From NCBI GenBank assembly GCA_013178005.1, contig JABLXL010000006.1:24455-88454 (forward strand): 64,000 nucleotides of DNA, given 5' to 3'. This DNA comes from Actinomycetota bacterium. GTDB lineage: Bacteria; Actinomycetota; Geothermincolia; Geothermincolales; RBG-13-55-18. Positions within the stretch are counted from its first letter, which is position 1, and each line of letters begins with the position of its first letter. Positions 1-9,852 of this stretch are shown in pieces. A program made the translations under genes and the position numbers. A model generated the notes under the pieces. That model was not told the DNA's origin. It ran no database searches and saw nothing but the letters and a program-made list of their open reading frames with translations.

Positions 1-1104
1 GCGGGGCGCTTCGAGGCAGGGCTGCCGCGCATCAGCGACGGGCAACTGCTATTCCTCCAACATATGCTCTCCCACATGAAACCGGTCGAGGAGGGAGGAT
101 CAAGAGTATGTATCATTATGAATGGGTCTCCCCTTTTCACCGGCGACGCCGGAAGTGGTGAGAGCGAGATAAGGCGGTGGGTTCTCGAGAACGACTGGCT
201 TGATGCGATTATCGCCCTGCCTGAACAGCTCTTTTACAACACGGGCATCGCCACTTATATTTGGGTCCTGACAAACAGGAAAGAGCAGAGGCGGAGAGGG
301 AAGGTCCTTCTCATCAACGCGACCTCCCTTTGGGAGCCCATGGAGAGAAGCCTGGGTGACAAGAGACGCAGGATATCCGATGGGCAGGCCCACCATATAA
401 TACGCCTTTACAACGCATACCGGGAAAGGGAGGATTGCCGCATTTTCCCGTACACCCATTTCGGTTACCGCAAGATAACCGTGGAACGGCCCCTGCGCCT
501 CAACTTCCAGTCAAGCCCCGAGCGAATCGCCCGACTCGAGGACGAAAAGGTCTTTCAAAACCTGGCGGTGAGCAAGAAGAAGGATCCGAAGGCCAGGGAA
601 AAGGAGGAAGCGGAGGGGCGGGCCAGGCAGGAGGCGATATTGGCCATGCTAAGCGACATGCCCCAAGACCTGTTCAAGGAAAGAGAGCCGTTCCTGGAGG
701 CGCTGAAAGAAGCAGAGCGCAAAAGCGGGATCAAGCTGGCCGCGCCCCTGCGCAAGGCGATTCTCTCGGCGCTGTCGGAGAGGGATGAGACCGCCGGGAT
801 CTGCCGGGACGGGGAGGGTAACCCGGAGCCGGACCCGGAGCTGAGGGACACCGAGAACGTTCCTCTCTCCGAGACAGTCGAGGATTATTTCATCCGAGAG
901 GTCAAGCCATACATGCCGGACGCGTGGATCAACGAGGGCATAAGAGACCATAAGGATGGAGAGGTCGGCAAGGTCGGCTACGAGATAAACTTCAACCGCT
1001 ATTTCTATAAGTACGAGCCTCCCCGCCCCCTGGAGGAGATAGAGGCGGATATCCGAGAGCTGGAGCGAGAGATAACGCGCAAGCTGCGCGAGATAAGCCG
1101 GTAG
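1..1104 (+). CDS. hsdM: Type I restriction-modification system, methyltransferase subunit HsdM (C-terminal part, truncated by window edge)
   Basis: Reading frame is open from base 1 (AGRFEAGLPRISDGQLLFLQHMLSHMKP...). Contains SRVCIIMNGSPLFTGDAGSGESEIRRWVLENDWLDAIIALPEQLFYNTGIATYIWVLTNRK, typical of N6-adenine methylase HsdM, and is followed by hsdS and hsdR. Confidence 0.93.
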   Translation, partial: AGRFEAGLPRISDGQLLFLQHMLSHMKPVEEGGSRVCIIMNGSPLFTGDAGSGESEIRRWVLENDWLDAIIALPEQLFYNTGIATYIWVLTNRKEQRRRGKVLLINATSLWEPMERSLGDKRRRISDGQAHHIIRLYNAYREREDCRIFPYTHFGYRKITVERPLRLNFQSSPERIARLEDEKVFQNLAVSKKKDPKAREKEEAEGRARQEAILAMLSDMPQDLFKEREPFLEALKEAERKSGIKLAAPLRKAILSALSERDETAGICRDGEGNPEPDPELRDTENVPLSETVEDYFIREVKPYMPDAWINEGIRDHKDGEVGKVGYEINFNRYFYKYEPPRPLEEIEADIRELEREITRKLREISR

Positions 1105-1118
1105 CACTAGGCATCCCT

Positions 1119-1166
1119 TTTAAATAAATGTCGGCATATAATATTGATTGCCGATATTTATTTAAA
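1119..1166. promoter_or_regulatory. Near-perfect 18-bp inverted repeat (TTTAAATAAATRTCGGCA), putative AbiEi operator
   Basis: Left arm TTTAAATAAATGTCGGCA (1119-1136), spacer TATAATATTGAT, right arm TGCCGATATTTATTTAAA (1149-1166); one mismatch. The spacer contains TATAAT. Located 40 bp upstream of the abiEi-like start. Confidence 0.7.
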
Positions 1167-1205
1167 TATACTGGTGACAGTAGGTTCCTTAGGCACGAAA
1201 GCTGA

Positions 1206-1823
1206 ATGGCAATCTCGATGAATAAGGCTGACCTGACCCTGGAAGAGCTTAGGAGTGTCGGCGCCGGTGCGTTCTTCCGGCCCTCGCATGCCGAAGCCCT
1301 GGGAATTTCGTTCTACATGCTCCAGCGCATGGTCGAACAGGGACTGGTCGAAAAGGTCGCCAGGGGGCTGTACCGGCTGAACGCGGTCGAGCCCACCGAG
1401 CATTATTCCATGGCCGCTGTCTGCGCCCTGGTCCCCAGGGCAGTCGTTTGCCTCCTTTCGGCCTTGCACTATCATGGTATAGGCACTAGGCTTTCGCGCG
1501 AGATATGGATCGCCATCCCCCATAAGGCGAGGGCGCCGCGAATACATGGGTTCCCCGTAAGGATCGTACGTTTTTCGGGCCCTTCGGAGAAGTACGGGGT
1601 TGTTCCCTTCACCGTTGAGGGCGTGCCCACGCGTATAACGTCGCCAGCCCGCACAGTGGTCGATTGCTTCCGCTTCCGGCGTCTGGTGGGAAAGGAAACC
1701 GCCCTGGAGGCTTTGCGTGAGACCCTGCGGGAAGGAAAGGCGAGCGTGGACGAGATCATGCGCGCTGCCGAGGTGTGCGGTGCGAGGGCGCTCGTCGTAC
1801 CCTACCTTGAGGGGATGGCCTGA
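1206..1823 (+). CDS. AbiEi-type antitoxin / transcriptional regulator (type IV toxin-antitoxin)
   Basis: N-terminal winged-helix-like region (MLQRMVEQGLVEKVARGLYRL) followed by VCALVPRAVVCLLSALHYHGIGT...IWIAIPHKARAPR, typical of the AbiEi family. Overlaps the AbiEii gene (TGATG). Confidence 0.85.
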   Translation: MAISMNKADLTLEELRSVGAGAFFRPSHAEALGISFYMLQRMVEQGLVEKVARGLYRLNAVEPTEHYSMAAVCALVPRAVVCLLSALHYHGIGTRLSREIWIAIPHKARAPRIHGFPVRIVRFSGPSEKYGVVPFTVEGVPTRITSPARTVVDCFRFRRLVGKETALEALRETLREGKASVDEIMRAAEVCGARALVVPYLEGMA

Positions 1824-2776
1824 TGGGCGGGTTGAACGCCAACCCGGCGGCCTCAGTACGTCAACGCCTGCTGGATCTCGCCAGGCGAAGGGGCGATGAT
1901 TTCCAGTTAGTCCTGGCACGATATGGCGCGGAACGTTTCCTCTACCGCCTTGGGCGATCCGAGTTCAAGGACCGCTTCGTCCTCAAAGGTGCCATGCTTT
2001 TCGTGGTGTGGTGGGAAGATACGTACCGCCCTACCAGGGACCTTGACCTGCTGGGCCTGGGGCGGGGCGATCCGGATACACTTGGCGGCGCCATCGCGAG
2101 GATATGCGCCGTCCCATGCCCGGAAGACGGCCTTGTCTTCGATGCGGATAACATCTCCATCGCGGCTATCCGGGAGGAGGATGAGTACGGAGGCCTTCGC
2201 GTGAAGCTCGTAGCCTATCTCGGAAAGACGCGCATCCCGCTCCAGATCGACGTCGGTTTCGGCGACAAGGTAATCCCGCGGCCTCGCCTGGAGCGTTACC
2301 CTACCCTGCTTGATCTTCCCGCGCCTCGCGTCAAGGTGTATCCGAGAGAGACCATGGTGGCCGAGAAATTCGAGGCCATGGTGAGGCTGGGCGCGGCAAA
2401 CAGTCGCATGAAGGATTTCTACGATCTGGCCGCGCTGGCGGCGAGTTATGATTTCGAAGGAAGCCTGCTGCGCGAGGCGGTAAAGGGCACTTTCGAGCGA
2501 CGCCGATCTCCCGCCGGATCGGAGACGCCCTCCGCACTGCGCTCCGCTTTCTACAGCGACCCGGGGAGGGATGGCATGTGGCGCGCTTTCCTTAGCGGCA
2601 ACGCCTTGCGCCTCGAAATGCCCGGGAGATTCGAGGAGGTAGGCGAGCTGTTGATCGCGTTTCTAAAACCCGTTTGGGAGAGCCTCGTGAGCGATGGTGA
2701 ATTGAATGCGACCTGGACAGGAGGCGGCCCCTGGAGAACGAAGAGAGACACTGACCCTGGAGGCACCGGAGAATGA
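1823..2776 (+). CDS. AbiEii/AbiGii-family nucleotidyltransferase toxin
   Basis: FVLKGAMLFVVWWEDTYRPTRDLDLLGLG motif (nucleotidyltransferase AbiEii) and RETMVAEKFEAMVRLGAANSRMKDFYDLAALA. Confidence 0.88.
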   Translation: MGGLNANPAASVRQRLLDLARRRGDDFQLVLARYGAERFLYRLGRSEFKDRFVLKGAMLFVVWWEDTYRPTRDLDLLGLGRGDPDTLGGAIARICAVPCPEDGLVFDADNISIAAIREEDEYGGLRVKLVAYLGKTRIPLQIDVGFGDKVIPRPRLERYPTLLDLPAPRVKVYPRETMVAEKFEAMVRLGAANSRMKDFYDLAALAASYDFEGSLLREAVKGTFERRRSPAGSETPSALRSAFYSDPGRDGMWRAFLSGNALRLEMPGRFEEVGELLIAFLKPVWESLVSDGELNATWTGGGPWRTKRDTDPGGTGE

Positions 2777-4182
2777 GCATGAAAGAACGGTTGGATGATA
2801 AGGGAACAAGCGGTGGAGCAAAGAGCGGCATGGCAAAGAGCCGCTTCAAGCCGTATCCGAAATACAAGGACTCCGGCATCGACTGGCTAGGCGAAATCCC
2901 GGAGCATTGGGATTTAAGGAGAATGAAATACATTTCTTGTATCCAGCCTGGAAAATCTAAACTAAGAAAGTTAGGCGATATCGAAGTAAGCTTCATCCCA
3001 ATGGAATATATTGGCGAGTTCGGTACAATCAATTCTTCGGAAACCAGACAGCTTAATGATGTTTACGAAGGTTATACATTTTTTGAGGAAGGCGACATAC
3101 TTGTAGCGAAGATAACGCCTTGTTTCGAGAACTTCAAAGGTGCCATAGCAAGGAATTTAAGAAATGGAATTGGCTTCGGAACAACGGAGTTGTATGTCAT
3201 AAGGCCATCGCCAAACGTCCACGCTGATTTTCTGGCCTATATGACATACGCCGCACATTTCAGGCAAATTGGCAAGGTGGAAATGAAAGGTACAGCAGGA
3301 CAACAACGTGTGCCGATAGAGTTCATTGAGAATTTCCCATGTGTATTACCACCTTATTCTGAGCAGAAAGAGATTTCCGATTTTCTGAAAAGGGAGACGA
3401 AGAGAATCGATGATCTAGTGAATGCAAAACAGCGCTTGATCGAGTTGTTGAAGGAGAAGCGCGCGGCCCTGATCAACCAAGCTGTGACCAAGGGCCTTGA
3501 TCCCAACGTCCCCATGAAAGACTCAGGCATCGACTGGCTGGGAGAAATACCTGAGCATTGGGATGTATCTAAACTGAAACTCCTCGCTACTGTTGTGACC
3601 AGTAATGTAGATAAAAAATCATACGAAGGAGAGCAAGAAGTCAAGCTATGCAATTACACAGATGTCTACAACTATGAATATATAACCCCGGATCTTGATT
3701 TCATGCAGGCTACCGCATCTCCAGTAGAAATAAACAAGTTCAAGCTACGTGAAGGGGATGTTCTTGTGACCAAAGATTCCGAGGATTGGCGTGATATCGC
3801 AGTGCCAGCGTTTGTGTCAGCTATGGATGACGAGGATATTCTTTGCGGCTATCACCTTGCAATACTGAGGCCGAAGCAATCGATTGTCGACGGAGAATTT
3901 CTGTTCAGATCTCTTTCATCCAGTTCAATAAATTATCAATTCAGGCTATCTGCGACCGGAATAACTCGCTACGGGTTGTCAAAATATTGGCTGGACAATT
4001 CGCTAATCCTTCGCCCACCTTTTGAAGAACAAAATGAGATAGCGGATTTTCTTAGAGAGAAAACAGAGGAAATAGAGAAATTAATTGAGAAGATAAAAAA
4101 TGGTTTAAGGAGACTCAAAGAATACCGTTCCGCGCTCATCACGGCGGCGGTGACGGGGAAAATAGACGTGCGGGGGGAATAG
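2773..4182 (+). CDS. hsdS: Type I restriction-modification specificity subunit HsdS
   Basis: Two target-recognition halves, each introduced by KDSGIDWLGEIPEHWD, and conserved helices (PPYSEQKEISDFLKRETKRIDDL...; PPFEEQNEIADFLREKTEEIEKL). Confidence 0.95.
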   Translation: MSMKERLDDKGTSGGAKSGMAKSRFKPYPKYKDSGIDWLGEIPEHWDLRRMKYISCIQPGKSKLRKLGDIEVSFIPMEYIGEFGTINSSETRQLNDVYEGYTFFEEGDILVAKITPCFENFKGAIARNLRNGIGFGTTELYVIRPSPNVHADFLAYMTYAAHFRQIGKVEMKGTAGQQRVPIEFIENFPCVLPPYSEQKEISDFLKRETKRIDDLVNAKQRLIELLKEKRAALINQAVTKGLDPNVPMKDSGIDWLGEIPEHWDVSKLKLLATVVTSNVDKKSYEGEQEVKLCNYTDVYNYEYITPDLDFMQATASPVEINKFKLREGDVLVTKDSEDWRDIAVPAFVSAMDDEDILCGYHLAILRPKQSIVDGEFLFRSLSSSSINYQFRLSATGITRYGLSKYWLDNSLILRPPFEEQNEIADFLREKTEEIEKLIEKIKNGLRRLKEYRSALITAAVTGKIDVRGE

Positions 4183-4185
4183 GGC

Positions 4186-7100
4186 ATGGCTCCGGACATA
4201 TCCGAGAGAAGCTTCGAGGAAACCATCGAAAAGGTACTCACCTCGGATCCCGAGGCGTTTTCCAATACCGCTCCCGGTGAGGTCACATCCCGTGAGCCCT
4301 ATGGAGATTGGTTGCCGGGTGGCTACCTGAAACGTAAACCGGGGGATTACGACCGCTCGCTTTGCCTTATCCCTGGCGACGTCATCGCTTTCATCTACGC
4401 CACCCAGCCCAAGGAATGGGCGAAGCTCGAACAGCACCATGGAACCGAGGTAAGGGAAAAGTTCCTCGGGCGCCTCTCGCGCGAGATAGAGAGGCGGGGA
4501 GCCCTGGACGTGCTGCGCAACGGCGTCAAGGATTCCGGGTGCAAGTTCAAGCTCGCTTTCTTCCATCCCGCGAGCGGCCTCAACGAGGAGCTGCAAAGAC
4601 TGTACGAAGCCAACATTTTCTCCGTCGTGCGCCAGCTCCAGTACAGCGACAAATCCGCCAAGAGCATCGACCTGGCGCTGTTTCTGAACGGCATCCCCAT
4701 CTTCACCGCGGAGTTGAAGAACCCCCTCACGGGACAAAACGTTGAGAATGCCGTGAGGCAGTACCGCCACGACCGTGATCCCCGAGAGCCCCTCTTCTCC
4801 TTCCGCCGCTGCCTCGCTCACTTCGCGGTAGACCCCGACCTGGTGTACGTGACCACGCGCCTGGCGGGGCTGCTGACGAGCTTTATTCCCTTCAACCAGG
4901 GTAAGTACGGAGGCGCCGGCAATCCACCCGTGCCTCCCACGCAGAGCGGCTACGCGACTTCGTATCTCTGGGAGCGCATCTGGGCAAGGGACAGCGTGCT
5001 GGAGCTGATCCAGCATTTCATCCAGGAGGTCGAGGTGGAGGACGAGGACGGTAGGAGGACCGGCGAACGCGTCCTCATCTTTCCCCGCTATCACCAGCTC
5101 GACGCCGTGCGCCGCCTGGTTCGTGACGCGCGCGAGAAGGGACCTGGCCAACACTACCTAATCCAGCACTCCGCGGGAAGCGGCAAGTCCAACACCATCG
5201 CCTGGCTTGCCCACCGGCTGTCGATACTCCACGACTCCGAGGACAGACGGGTTTTCGACTCCATCGTGGTGATCACCGATCGCAGGGTGATCGACCGCCA
5301 GTTGCAGAGCGTGGTAAAGCAGTTCGAGCAGACCTTGGGGATCGTGGAGAACATCGACAGGACCAGCCGCCAACTTAAGGAGGCGCTGGAGGGGGGCAAG
5401 ACCATCATCGTCAGCACCCTCCAGAAGTACCCGGTGATCGCCGGCAACATGCAGGAGATGCCGGGGAAGCGCTTCGCGGTGATCGTGGACGAGGCGCATT
5501 CCTCTCAGACGGGGGAGAGCGTCAAGGGCCTCAAGTCGGTGCTCGCGGTCGATAACCTTGAGGAAGCCGAGGCCGAGGACTCCGTGGAACCAGAGGACTT
5601 CCAAGACGTTGTCGCCGAGCAGGCGAGGAAGCGGGGCAGGCTTCCCAACGTGAGCTTCTTCGCCTTCACCGCCACCCCCAAGTCCAAGACCCTGGAGCTC
5701 TTCGGGACCAGGCGGCCGGACGGTAAGTTCGAGGCCTTCAGCCTCTACAGCATGCGCCAGGCCATCGAGGAGGGTTTCATACTCGACGTGCTGGAGAACT
5801 ACACCACCTACAAGACCTACTGGAAACTGCTCAAGACTATCGAGGAAGACCCCGCCTACGACCGCGGCAAGGCGACCTATATCCTTCGCTCCTTTGTCGA
5901 CCTGCACGAGCATTCCATCCGCAAGAAGGTGGAGATCATGGTGGAGCACTTCCATGACCGGGTCGCACACCGCATCGACGGCCAGGCCAAGGCTATGGTA
6001 GTCACCCGCTCTCGCTTGCACGCGGTGAGGTTCAAGCTGGCCATGGACGCCTACCTGCGCGAGAGGGGTTATCCATACCGGACCCTGGTGGCTTTCTCGG
6101 GGACGGTGAAGGACGGAGGGATGGACTACACGGAGGCGGGGATGAACGGCATCCCGGAGGCCCAGACGGCAAAGGCCTTCAAGCGGCCGGAATACCGTTT
6201 CCTCATCGTTGCCGAGAAGTTCCAGACGGGTTACGACATGCCGCTGCTCCATACCATGTACGTGGACAGGAAGCTCTCGGGGGTGCACGCGGTACAGACC
6301 CTCTCGCGCCTTAATCGCATCTATCCCCCTGCCAAGACCGAGACCATGGTGCTTGATTTCGTGAACGAGGCCGAAGATATCCGCGAGGCCTTCCAGGAAT
6401 ATTATGAAAAGACCATCCTATCTGAGGAGACCGACCCCAACCTTCTCTACGACCTGGAGCGACGCCTTGCTGAGTTCGGCGTATTCAACGGGGGCGACGT
6501 GGAGGCCTTCGCGGGTTTGTACTTCAGGAACGCGGGACAGGACCAGCTGTACGCCGCCCTTGCCCCGAGCGCGGAACGTTTCGCGGAATTGACCAAAGAG
6601 GAGAAAGCGGATTTCCGGGGGGTCCTTGACGACTATGTGCGGCTGTACGCGTTCCTTTCCCAGGTGGTTACCTTCGTGGATCCCGACCTGGAGAAGCTCT
6701 ACGTGTTCGCCCGCCTGCTTAGGCGGTACCTGCCGTACGAGCGCGAACGCCTGCCGCTGGAGATCCAGCAGGACATAGACATGGAATCCTACCGCATTAC
6801 GCGGAGGTTCGAGGGTCCGATCGTACTTGAGAGAGGGCAGGTCGAGATTCCTCCCATCGGGGCAGGTGCCTCCCGTGGCATTGCCCCGGAAGACATCGAG
6901 CCCCTGTCGGAGATCATCAGGGAATTGAACGAAAGATTCGGCACCGATTTCTCGGATGAGGACAAGGTATTCATCAGCCAACTCGAGGAGAGACTGGCGG
7001 GAGATCCCTCCCTGCGGGCCAGCGTGCGCGCCAACACCCCCGAGAACGCGCGCCTCACCTTCGACTACGTGGTCACCGACCGGTTGCAGGAGATGGTGGA

Positions 7101-7206
7101 CACGAACTTCGAGTTCTACAAGCGGGTTACCGACGACCGGGCGTTCGCGGAGTTCTTCCTCGACTGGCTTTTCGAACGTTTTCGGAAATCGCTGGAAGGT
7201 TCATAA
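4186..7206 (+). CDS. hsdR: Type I restriction endonuclease subunit R (HsdR)
   Basis: Walker A HSAGSGKSNTIAW, DEAH (VIVDEAHSSQTGE), FTATPKSKTLELFG, and a RecB-like N-terminal nuclease region (LFLNGIPIFTAELKNPLTGQN). Confidence 0.96.
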   Translation: MAPDISERSFEETIEKVLTSDPEAFSNTAPGEVTSREPYGDWLPGGYLKRKPGDYDRSLCLIPGDVIAFIYATQPKEWAKLEQHHGTEVREKFLGRLSREIERRGALDVLRNGVKDSGCKFKLAFFHPASGLNEELQRLYEANIFSVVRQLQYSDKSAKSIDLALFLNGIPIFTAELKNPLTGQNVENAVRQYRHDRDPREPLFSFRRCLAHFAVDPDLVYVTTRLAGLLTSFIPFNQGKYGGAGNPPVPPTQSGYATSYLWERIWARDSVLELIQHFIQEVEVEDEDGRRTGERVLIFPRYHQLDAVRRLVRDAREKGPGQHYLIQHSAGSGKSNTIAWLAHRLSILHDSEDRRVFDSIVVITDRRVIDRQLQSVVKQFEQTLGIVENIDRTSRQLKEALEGGKTIIVSTLQKYPVIAGNMQEMPGKRFAVIVDEAHSSQTGESVKGLKSVLAVDNLEEAEAEDSVEPEDFQDVVAEQARKRGRLPNVSFFAFTATPKSKTLELFGTRRPDGKFEAFSLYSMRQAIEEGFILDVLENYTTYKTYWKLLKTIEEDPAYDRGKATYILRSFVDLHEHSIRKKVEIMVEHFHDRVAHRIDGQAKAMVVTRSRLHAVRFKLAMDAYLRERGYPYRTLVAFSGTVKDGGMDYTEAGMNGIPEAQTAKAFKRPEYRFLIVAEKFQTGYDMPLLHTMYVDRKLSGVHAVQTLSRLNRIYPPAKTETMVLDFVNEAEDIREAFQEYYEKTILSEETDPNLLYDLERRLAEFGVFNGGDVEAFAGLYFRNAGQDQLYAALAPSAERFAELTKEEKADFRGVLDDYVRLYAFLSQVVTFVDPDLEKLYVFARLLRRYLPYERERLPLEIQQDIDMESYRITRRFEGPIVLERGQVEIPPIGAGASRGIAPEDIEPLSEIIRELNERFGTDFSDEDKVFISQLEERLAGDPSLRASVRANTPENARLTFDYVVTDRLQEMVDTNFEFYKRVTDDRAFAEFFLDWLFERFRKSLEGS

Positions 7207-7397
7207 GGCGTTGATTGCTTACAAGTAATGACAAGAGGTTAAGAGATCGATGTCGTGCAACTTACATTCGATGGAAATGAAGAGCGAACTGCACCCTGAT
7301 GGTAGCATGGAGTCCCATTGAAGAACTTCGCTGTTCGATTTTCGGATAAGGATGAGTCGGATAGTTAGAATGGTTTCATACCAGCAGCCCATCTTCT

Positions 7398-7426
7398 TTG
7401 ACTGGCCCCTTAAGCTGGCCTATAAT
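7398..7426 (+). promoter_or_regulatory. Putative sigma70-type promoter for greA
   Basis: TTGACT-17 bp-TATAAT. Confidence 0.55.
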
Positions 7427-7571
7427 AGCAACTTGTGACTCCGGGTTCGAGCGTCATGCCCCGCCAAGCGACGATCCCGGGTTTCGTGTTAGTTGGGAGA
7501 AAGAAGGCGGGCCGACCGTTATCGAGCCGTGGCGGCCGGGCGGCGTGGCCCTGGAGGACGAGGACGGAAAG

Positions 7572-8093
7572 ATGGAGGATAACCAATACGAACCCACCCT
7601 GGGAGAGTACCGCGAGGAGAAGGCCGACGACGTGGTGCTGACCCAACAAGGATACCTCAAGCTCCAGGAGGAGCTGGATTACCTGAAGAACGTCAAGCGC
7701 TGGGAGGTGGCCAAGCGCATCGAGCAGGCAAGGGCGTTCGGCGACATCATGGAGAACTCCGAGTACGACGACGCCAAGCACGAACAGGCTTTCGTGCACG
7801 GCCGCATCATGGAGATCGAGAACATCCTCGACAACGCCAGGGTCATAAAAGACGACGAGATAGACCTCAACGTAGTGACCATAGGCTCGTCGGTGGTGCT
7901 CGAGGACATGGAGCGAAAAGAGGAGATGCGCCTGCGCCTGGTGAGCGCGGCGGAAGCGCGGGGCGACCGGGATTGCATCTCCGACCAGTCCCCGGTCGGC
8001 AAGGCCATCCTGGGGCGCAAGGCGGGCGAGGTCGTGGACGTGCAGGTCCCCTCGGGAGTGCTCAAGTACCGTATCCTTCAGATCGAACGCTAG
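7572..8093 (+). CDS. greA: Transcription elongation factor GreA
   Basis: LTQQGYLKLQEELDYLKN...RIEQARAFGDIMENSEYDDAKHEQAFVHGRIMEIE; C-terminal SPVGKAILGRKAGEVVDVQVPSG. Confidence 0.95.
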   Translation: MEDNQYEPTLGEYREEKADDVVLTQQGYLKLQEELDYLKNVKRWEVAKRIEQARAFGDIMENSEYDDAKHEQAFVHGRIMEIENILDNARVIKDDEIDLNVVTIGSSVVLEDMERKEEMRLRLVSAAEARGDRDCISDQSPVGKAILGRKAGEVVDVQVPSGVLKYRILQIER

Positions 8094-8130
8094 GCCGCGG
8101 AAGGGCTTGCGCCGCGAGCGGCCTTTCCCC
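8093..8130 (+). terminator. Possible rho-independent terminator after greA
   Basis: GGCCGC...GCGGCC stem followed by TTTCCCCTT. Weak U-tract. Confidence 0.35.
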
Positions 8131-8322
8131 TTAGGGGTTGGTTGGGTTCTGGCTCCGAGCCCAGGCGAGGACGAGGGACGGCGGCTGCGGGCAAGGGCAG
8201 CGGTTTGCCGACCGGTCCTCTATCCGGCACGGAGTCGCATGTGTCGCGAAGGGCGAGAACTCGAGCCCCTTAGTTAACGGCAAACGACGTTTATCGGTGC
8301 GTTTGGGGCCAACGATCGCGCC

Positions 8323-9852
8323 GTGTTCGACCGCAAAGGAAATGAGCCCATGGGAGACGAGGACATCCCCCCCGCTTTCGTGGGGGAGAGCGACCTGGTG
8401 AGGGGACGCCTGGAGAAGCTGCGCCTATGGAGAGAGCGCGGCGTGGAGCCCTACGGCCTGGGTTTTTCGCGCGGCGACAATACCGCGGAGATAAAAGAGC
8501 GGTTTGCTTCCCTCGCCGACGGGGAGGAGAGCGGATACAGGGCTTCCCTGGCGGGAAGGCTTATGGCCTTGCGGAGGCACGGGAAAGCGTGCTTCGCCGA
8601 CCTGGAGGACCGGGAAGGGAAACTCCAGCTCATGGCCTCCCTCGACTCGCTGGGAGAGGAGGGCTACACGCTTTTTCAGGATCTGGATATCGGCGACATA
8701 GTGGGGGTGGAGGGAGAGGTGTTCCGCTCCCGGCGCGGGGAACTCACCCTGCGGGTTTTCTCCTTCACCCTCCTCTCCAAAAGCCTCAGGCCTCTGCCCG
8801 AGAAGTGGCACGGCCTGAAGGACGTGGAGCTTCGCTACCGCCAGCGCTACCTGGACATGATCGTCAACCCCCAGGTGAGGGAGAACCTGCTGGTGAGGGT
8901 AAAGACCATCCAGGCCCTGCGCCGATTCCTGGACGGGCATGGCTTCATCGAGGTGGAGACCCCCATGTTGCAGCCCATCCCGGGTGGCGCCACGGCGCGA
9001 CCCTTCGTGACCTATCACCAGGCCCTGGGACAGAACCTCTATCTCCGCATCGCGCCGGAGCTTTACCTGAAGCGCTGCATCGTGGGGGGACTGGAGAAGG
9101 TCTACGAGATAAACCGCAACTTCCGCAACGAGGGCATCTCCTACAAGCACAATCCCGAGTTCACCATGCTCGAGTTCTACTGGGCCTACGTGGATTACCT
9201 GGCGCTGATGGATTTCCTGGAGGAGATGGTGTCGGCGGTGGTGGGCGAGGTCAAGGGCGCCCTCTCCTTCCCCTACCAGGGCAGGGACCTCGATCTGACC
9301 CCGCCCTGGCGCAGGGTGACCATGTCGCGGCTGGTAAGCGAGGCGGTGGGGTGCGAGATATCCTCCGGCACGCCGGAGAGGGAGCTGCGGGCCATCGCCG
9401 CCGAGCGCGAGGTGCCCCTGGAGGAGGGATGGGGTCCGGGCAAGATCGCCACCGAGCTCTTCGAGAAGCTGGTGGAGCCCAATCTCTGGGAGCCCACCCT
9501 GGTCATGGATTACCCGCGCGAGGTATCGCCCCTGGCGCGCGCCCATCGCAACGATCCTTTCCTCACCGAAAGGTTCGAGCTCATCGTCGCCGGACGGGAG
9601 ATCGCCAACGCCTTCTCCGAGCTCATCGACCCCCTTGATCAGCGCGAACGCTTCGAGGAGCAGGCGCGCCAGAGAGAGCGGGGGGACGAGGAAGCCCACG
9701 TTGTGGATTACGATTACCTGCGAGCCCTGGAATATGGCATGCCCCCCGCCGGAGGCCTCGGCCTGGGGATCGACCGCCTGGTGATGCTGCTGACCGACTC
9801 CCACTCCATCCGCGAGGTCATACTGTTTCCGCACCTGCGCCCCGAATCCTGA
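8323..9852 (+). CDS. lysS: Lysyl-tRNA synthetase, class II (start may be ATG at 8350)
   Basis: Class II motifs: FIEVETPMLQPIPGGATARPFVTYH, NRNFRNEGISYKHNPEFTMLEFYWAY, MPPAGGLGLGIDRLVMLLTDSHSIREVILFPHLRPES. Confidence 0.96.
   Translation: MFDRKGNEPMGDEDIPPAFVGESDLVRGRLEKLRLWRERGVEPYGLGFSRGDNTAEIKERFASLADGEESGYRASLAGRLMALRRHGKACFADLEDREGKLQLMASLDSLGEEGYTLFQDLDIGDIVGVEGEVFRSRRGELTLRVFSFTLLSKSLRPLPEKWHGLKDVELRYRQRYLDMIVNPQVRENLLVRVKTIQALRRFLDGHGFIEVETPMLQPIPGGATARPFVTYHQALGQNLYLRIAPELYLKRCIVGGLEKVYEINRNFRNEGISYKHNPEFTMLEFYWAYVDYLALMDFLEEMVSAVVGEVKGALSFPYQGRDLDLTPPWRRVTMSRLVSEAVGCEISSGTPERELRAIAAEREVPLEEGWGPGKIATELFEKLVEPNLWEPTLVMDYPREVSPLARAHRNDPFLTERFELIVAGREIANAFSELIDPLDQRERFEEQARQRERGDEEAHVVDYDYLRALEYGMPPAGGLGLGIDRLVMLLTDSHSIREVILFPHLRPES

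Noticed and set aside
4105-6288. Minus-strand ORFs opposite hsdR (4105..5154, 5158..6288)
   Set aside because: Antisense to hsdR, no domain signals.
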